A DNA stretch of 44,321 nt from Devosia sp. (lineage in GTDB: Bacteria; Pseudomonadota; Alphaproteobacteria; Rhizobiales; Devosiaceae), in NCBI RefSeq assembly GCF_028290435.1, contig NZ_JAQGJV010000011.1, positions 1 through 44,321 of the forward strand. Direction: 5' to 3'. Position numbers and translations under genes: made by a program. Below, piece after piece: positions 42,469-44,321 of the stretch. Under the pieces are notes generated by a model that ran no database searches, was not told the origin of the DNA, and saw only the letters and a program-made list of their open reading frames with translations. Position 1 is the first letter of the stretch. Every line of letters starts with the position of its first letter.

Positions 42469-43755
42469 TTGATAAAATTTTCGACGGCGTCCGCCGCCGC
42501 ATGTCTGATCGTTGCCATGGCCGGCGGCCAGGTGAGCGCTGCCGGGTTGACCGGAAATGTTGCCATCTGGAGCTGGAATACGGGCGCATCCTCGCTGAAA
42601 GCGGTGATTCCAGGCTTCAATGCCGGGGAGCCTGATGTCGCGGTGACAATGGAAGACCTGAACAGCGACCAGATCTTCGAGAAGGTGCAGGCCAGTTGCG
42701 CTGCCGGCGGCGTCGGGCTTCCCGATATCGTTTCGCTGCAGGGCGCACAGGCCAAGAGCATTTTTTCGCAGTATCCCGACTGCTTCGTCGACCTGCGCGC
42801 GCTGGGTTACACCGATGAGGTCCAGTCCGGCTTCCCCGAGTTCAAGCGCGCGGAACTCGAAGCGAATGGCGTGCCCTATGCTATGCCATGGGATACCGGC
42901 CCGGTCGTCGTGTTCTATCGCCGCGACTTCTATGAGGAAGCCGGCGTCGATCCGGCCACCATCAAGACCTGGGACGACTTCATCGCCGCGGGCCTGAAGG
43001 TGGCGGAGGCCAATCCGGGTGTCGTTATGACCCAGGGCAACCTCAATGGCGACAGCGAATGGTTCAACATGATCGCCAACGAGCAGGGCTGCGGCTACTT
43101 CTCGCCCGATGGCCAGTCGATCAGCATCACCCAGCCCGGTTGCGTGGCCGCACTCGATGCGCTCAAATCCATGGTGGATGCGGGCGTTCTGACCGCCGCT
43201 GCCTGGGACGAAAAGCTGCAGTCGATCAAGGCCGGCACGGTTGCGTCCCAGGTCTATGGCGGCTGGTATGAGGGTGGCATCCGTTCGGCCGCTCCAGAGC
43301 AGTCGGGCGAGTGGGGCGTCTATGAGATGCCAAGCCTGACCGCCGACGGTCGGCATGCGGCCAACCTTGGCGGCTCCGCCCTGGCCATTCCGAGCGCCAG
43401 CGCCAACAAGGAAGCGGCCTATGGCTACCTGACCTACGCCCTCGGCACCAATGCCGGCCAGGTGACCATGCTCAAGGAATTCGGCCTCGTTCCGTCGCTG
43501 ATTTCCGCGCTTGATGACCCCTATGTGAGCCAGGGCCAGGAATATTGGGGGGGCCAGGCCGTGTGGTCCGACATCCTCGCGACCCTGCCGCGCATCGTTC
43601 CGAACACGACGACCGCGTTCCAGAATGACGCCGAGTCCGTCTATCGCGCTACCCAGACCCGCTACCTGAATGGCGAATTCCCCGACGCCAAAACGGCGCT
43701 GGATGATGCCGCCAACCAGATCGCCGGGGCATCGGGCCTGCCGATCGCTCCGTAA
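42469..43755 (+). CDS. Sugar ABC transporter substrate-binding protein (SBP family 1)
   Basis: A 428-residue binding protein starting at a TTG, with GGAGG five bases upstream and no ATG or GTG nearby that keeps the signal peptide. The first 24 residues (MIKFSTASAAACLIVAMAGG and a SA-A cleavage site) are a Sec signal. The mature part has family 1 landmarks (NVAIWSWNTG, PYAMPWDTGPVVVFYRRDFYEEAG, the GGSALAIPS return strand). It heads an importer operon divergent from the IclR gene. Confidence 0.92.
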   Translation: MIKFSTASAAACLIVAMAGGQVSAAGLTGNVAIWSWNTGASSLKAVIPGFNAGEPDVAVTMEDLNSDQIFEKVQASCAAGGVGLPDIVSLQGAQAKSIFSQYPDCFVDLRALGYTDEVQSGFPEFKRAELEANGVPYAMPWDTGPVVVFYRRDFYEEAGVDPATIKTWDDFIAAGLKVAEANPGVVMTQGNLNGDSEWFNMIANEQGCGYFSPDGQSISITQPGCVAALDALKSMVDAGVLTAAAWDEKLQSIKAGTVASQVYGGWYEGGIRSAAPEQSGEWGVYEMPSLTADGRHAANLGGSALAIPSASANKEAAYGYLTYALGTNAGQVTMLKEFGLVPSLISALDDPYVSQGQEYWGGQAVWSDILATLPRIVPNTTTAFQNDAESVYRATQTRYLNGEFPDAKTALDDAANQIAGASGLPIAP

Positions 43756-43760
43756 CGTCA

Positions 43761-43790
43761 CTGGGTGGACCAGCCTCCCGGCCCACCCAG
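43761..43790 (+). terminator. First stem-loop after the binding-protein gene
   Basis: CTGGGTGG (43761-43768) pairs with CCACCCAG (43783-43790) across a 14-base loop just after the stop. It precedes a stronger stem-loop. Confidence 0.4.
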
Positions 43791-43794
43791 CGGA

Positions 43795-43823
43795 CCGTCC
43801 CCAGACTTGATGTCTGGGGACGG
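43795..43823 (+). terminator. Strong stem-loop between binding protein and permease genes
   Basis: A perfect 12-bp inverted repeat (CCGTCCCCAGAC, loop TTGAT, GTCTGGGGACGG) lies 40 bases after the stop and 33 bases before the permease ATG. No T-tract follows, so partial attenuation or mRNA protection is more likely than full termination. Confidence 0.6.
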
Positions 43824-43855
43824 CTCTCCAGCCAGATGCGACAGTGAGAGTTCCC

Positions 43856-44321
43856 ATGCGACTGAGAAACCGCCCAGCTTACGGCTTTCTGGCGCCCTAC
43901 CTGTTGATCTTCGTGGCCTTCTGGATCTGGCCGATCGTCAACTCGTTCTATATCTCGCTGCACAATACCCGCATCAATCCATGGGGATTCAACCCCACCT
44001 TCAACTGGGCGCGCATGATCAGCGACCCGGCTTTTTTCAACGCCCTCAAGAATACGCTCGTCATTCTGGCCATCCAGGTGCCAGTGATGATCGCGCTGGC
44101 GACGCTGATGGCCGTGCTGCTGAACTCACCTAAGCTCAAGGCCAAGGGCCTGTTCCGGTTCGCCTTCTTTGCTCCGGTCGTGGTCGGCGAGGTCGCCTAT
44201 TCGGCCATCTTCCGGCTGATGTTCAGCCTCGATTTCGGGGTGGTCAACAAGCTGCTGATGGGCGTCGGCCTGCCGCGCGTCGACTGGTTTTCCAATCCCA
44301 ATGCCGCCATGGCGGTGCTCA
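43856..44321 (+). CDS. Sugar ABC transporter permease, MalF type (partial)
   Basis: The frame opens with an ATG at 43856 and runs 155 codons to the right edge. The sequence has a short basic N-terminus (MRLRNRPAYG), a first helix (FLAPYLLIFVAFWIWPIVNSFY), and the CUT1 pattern FFNALKNTLVILAIQVPVMIALATLMAVLLN. The EAA loop and later helices lie beyond the window. It partners the 42469 binding protein. Confidence 0.85.
   Translation, partial: MRLRNRPAYGFLAPYLLIFVAFWIWPIVNSFYISLHNTRINPWGFNPTFNWARMISDPAFFNALKNTLVILAIQVPVMIALATLMAVLLNSPKLKAKGLFRFAFFAPVVVGEVAYSAIFRLMFSLDFGVVNKLLMGVGLPRVDWFSNPNAAMAVL

Overview
The window is high-GC bacterial chromosome with densely packed genes and reads like an alphaproteobacterium of the order Hyphomicrobiales. 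From gene style and neighbourhood I favour a Devosia-like organism, but this rests on general familiarity rather than a database match. There are no rRNA, tRNA, CRISPR or transposase genes. The region is an accessory, largely catabolic island built from ABC importers, each with its own regulator.

Layout. (1) 1-510: the 5' part of a polytopic membrane protein, possibly a VpsF/O-antigen-ligase-like polysaccharide protein, leaving the window on the left. (2) 625-12222: a divergent catabolic locus. Leftward are an SDR dehydrogenase, a PdxA2-like dehydrogenase, a DapA-family aldolase/synthase and a cytoplasmic BNR/Asp-box (sialidase-like) protein, all with overlapping ends. Rightward are a Tat-exported peptide-type binding protein, DppBCDF-like permeases and ATPases, a DUF1537 (four-carbon acid-sugar) kinase and a FadR-type regulator. 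Kinase plus PdxA2 suggests that a C4 sugar-acid arm of the threonate/erythronate kind is embedded in a longer route. (3) 12230-17748: an ABC-F ATPase behind its own promoter and a short overlapping upstream ORF, then an SbcD/YhaO-like nuclease and an SbcC/YhaN-like SMC ATPase lacking a CxxC zinc hook. (4) 17752-32454: a second divergent sugar locus. Leftward are an SDR, a glucarate-dehydratase-type enolase, a UgpC/MalK ATPase, a binding protein, two permeases and a GntR regulator. Rightward are a beta-propeller lactonase and two GH38-like proteins of almost equal length, followed by a convergent aldose-1-epimerase. Together they outline glycoside hydrolysis, oxidation to a lactone, lactone opening and acid dehydration. 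(5) 32534-39465: an OmpR-type two-component system divergent from an RND efflux pair, followed by a small exported protein. (6) 39592-44321: an orphan TIM-barrel isomerase/AraC pair, then an IclR regulator divergent from a third sugar ABC importer that runs off the right end.

The strongest non-coding signal is a direct-repeat box, CGCAA-N6-(C/G)GCAA, with an 11-bp period. It occurs as two back-to-back copies between the two-component genes and the RND operon, and once more before the small exported protein, where similarity to the RND copy reaches 24 of 29 bases. It is the likely binding site of the response regulator and links sensor, pump and small periplasmic protein into one regulon. A second recurrent feature is a stable stem-loop directly after each of the three binding-protein genes, before the permeases. 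Functions are assigned from recognisable motifs; substrates of the importers and enzymes remain inferred.
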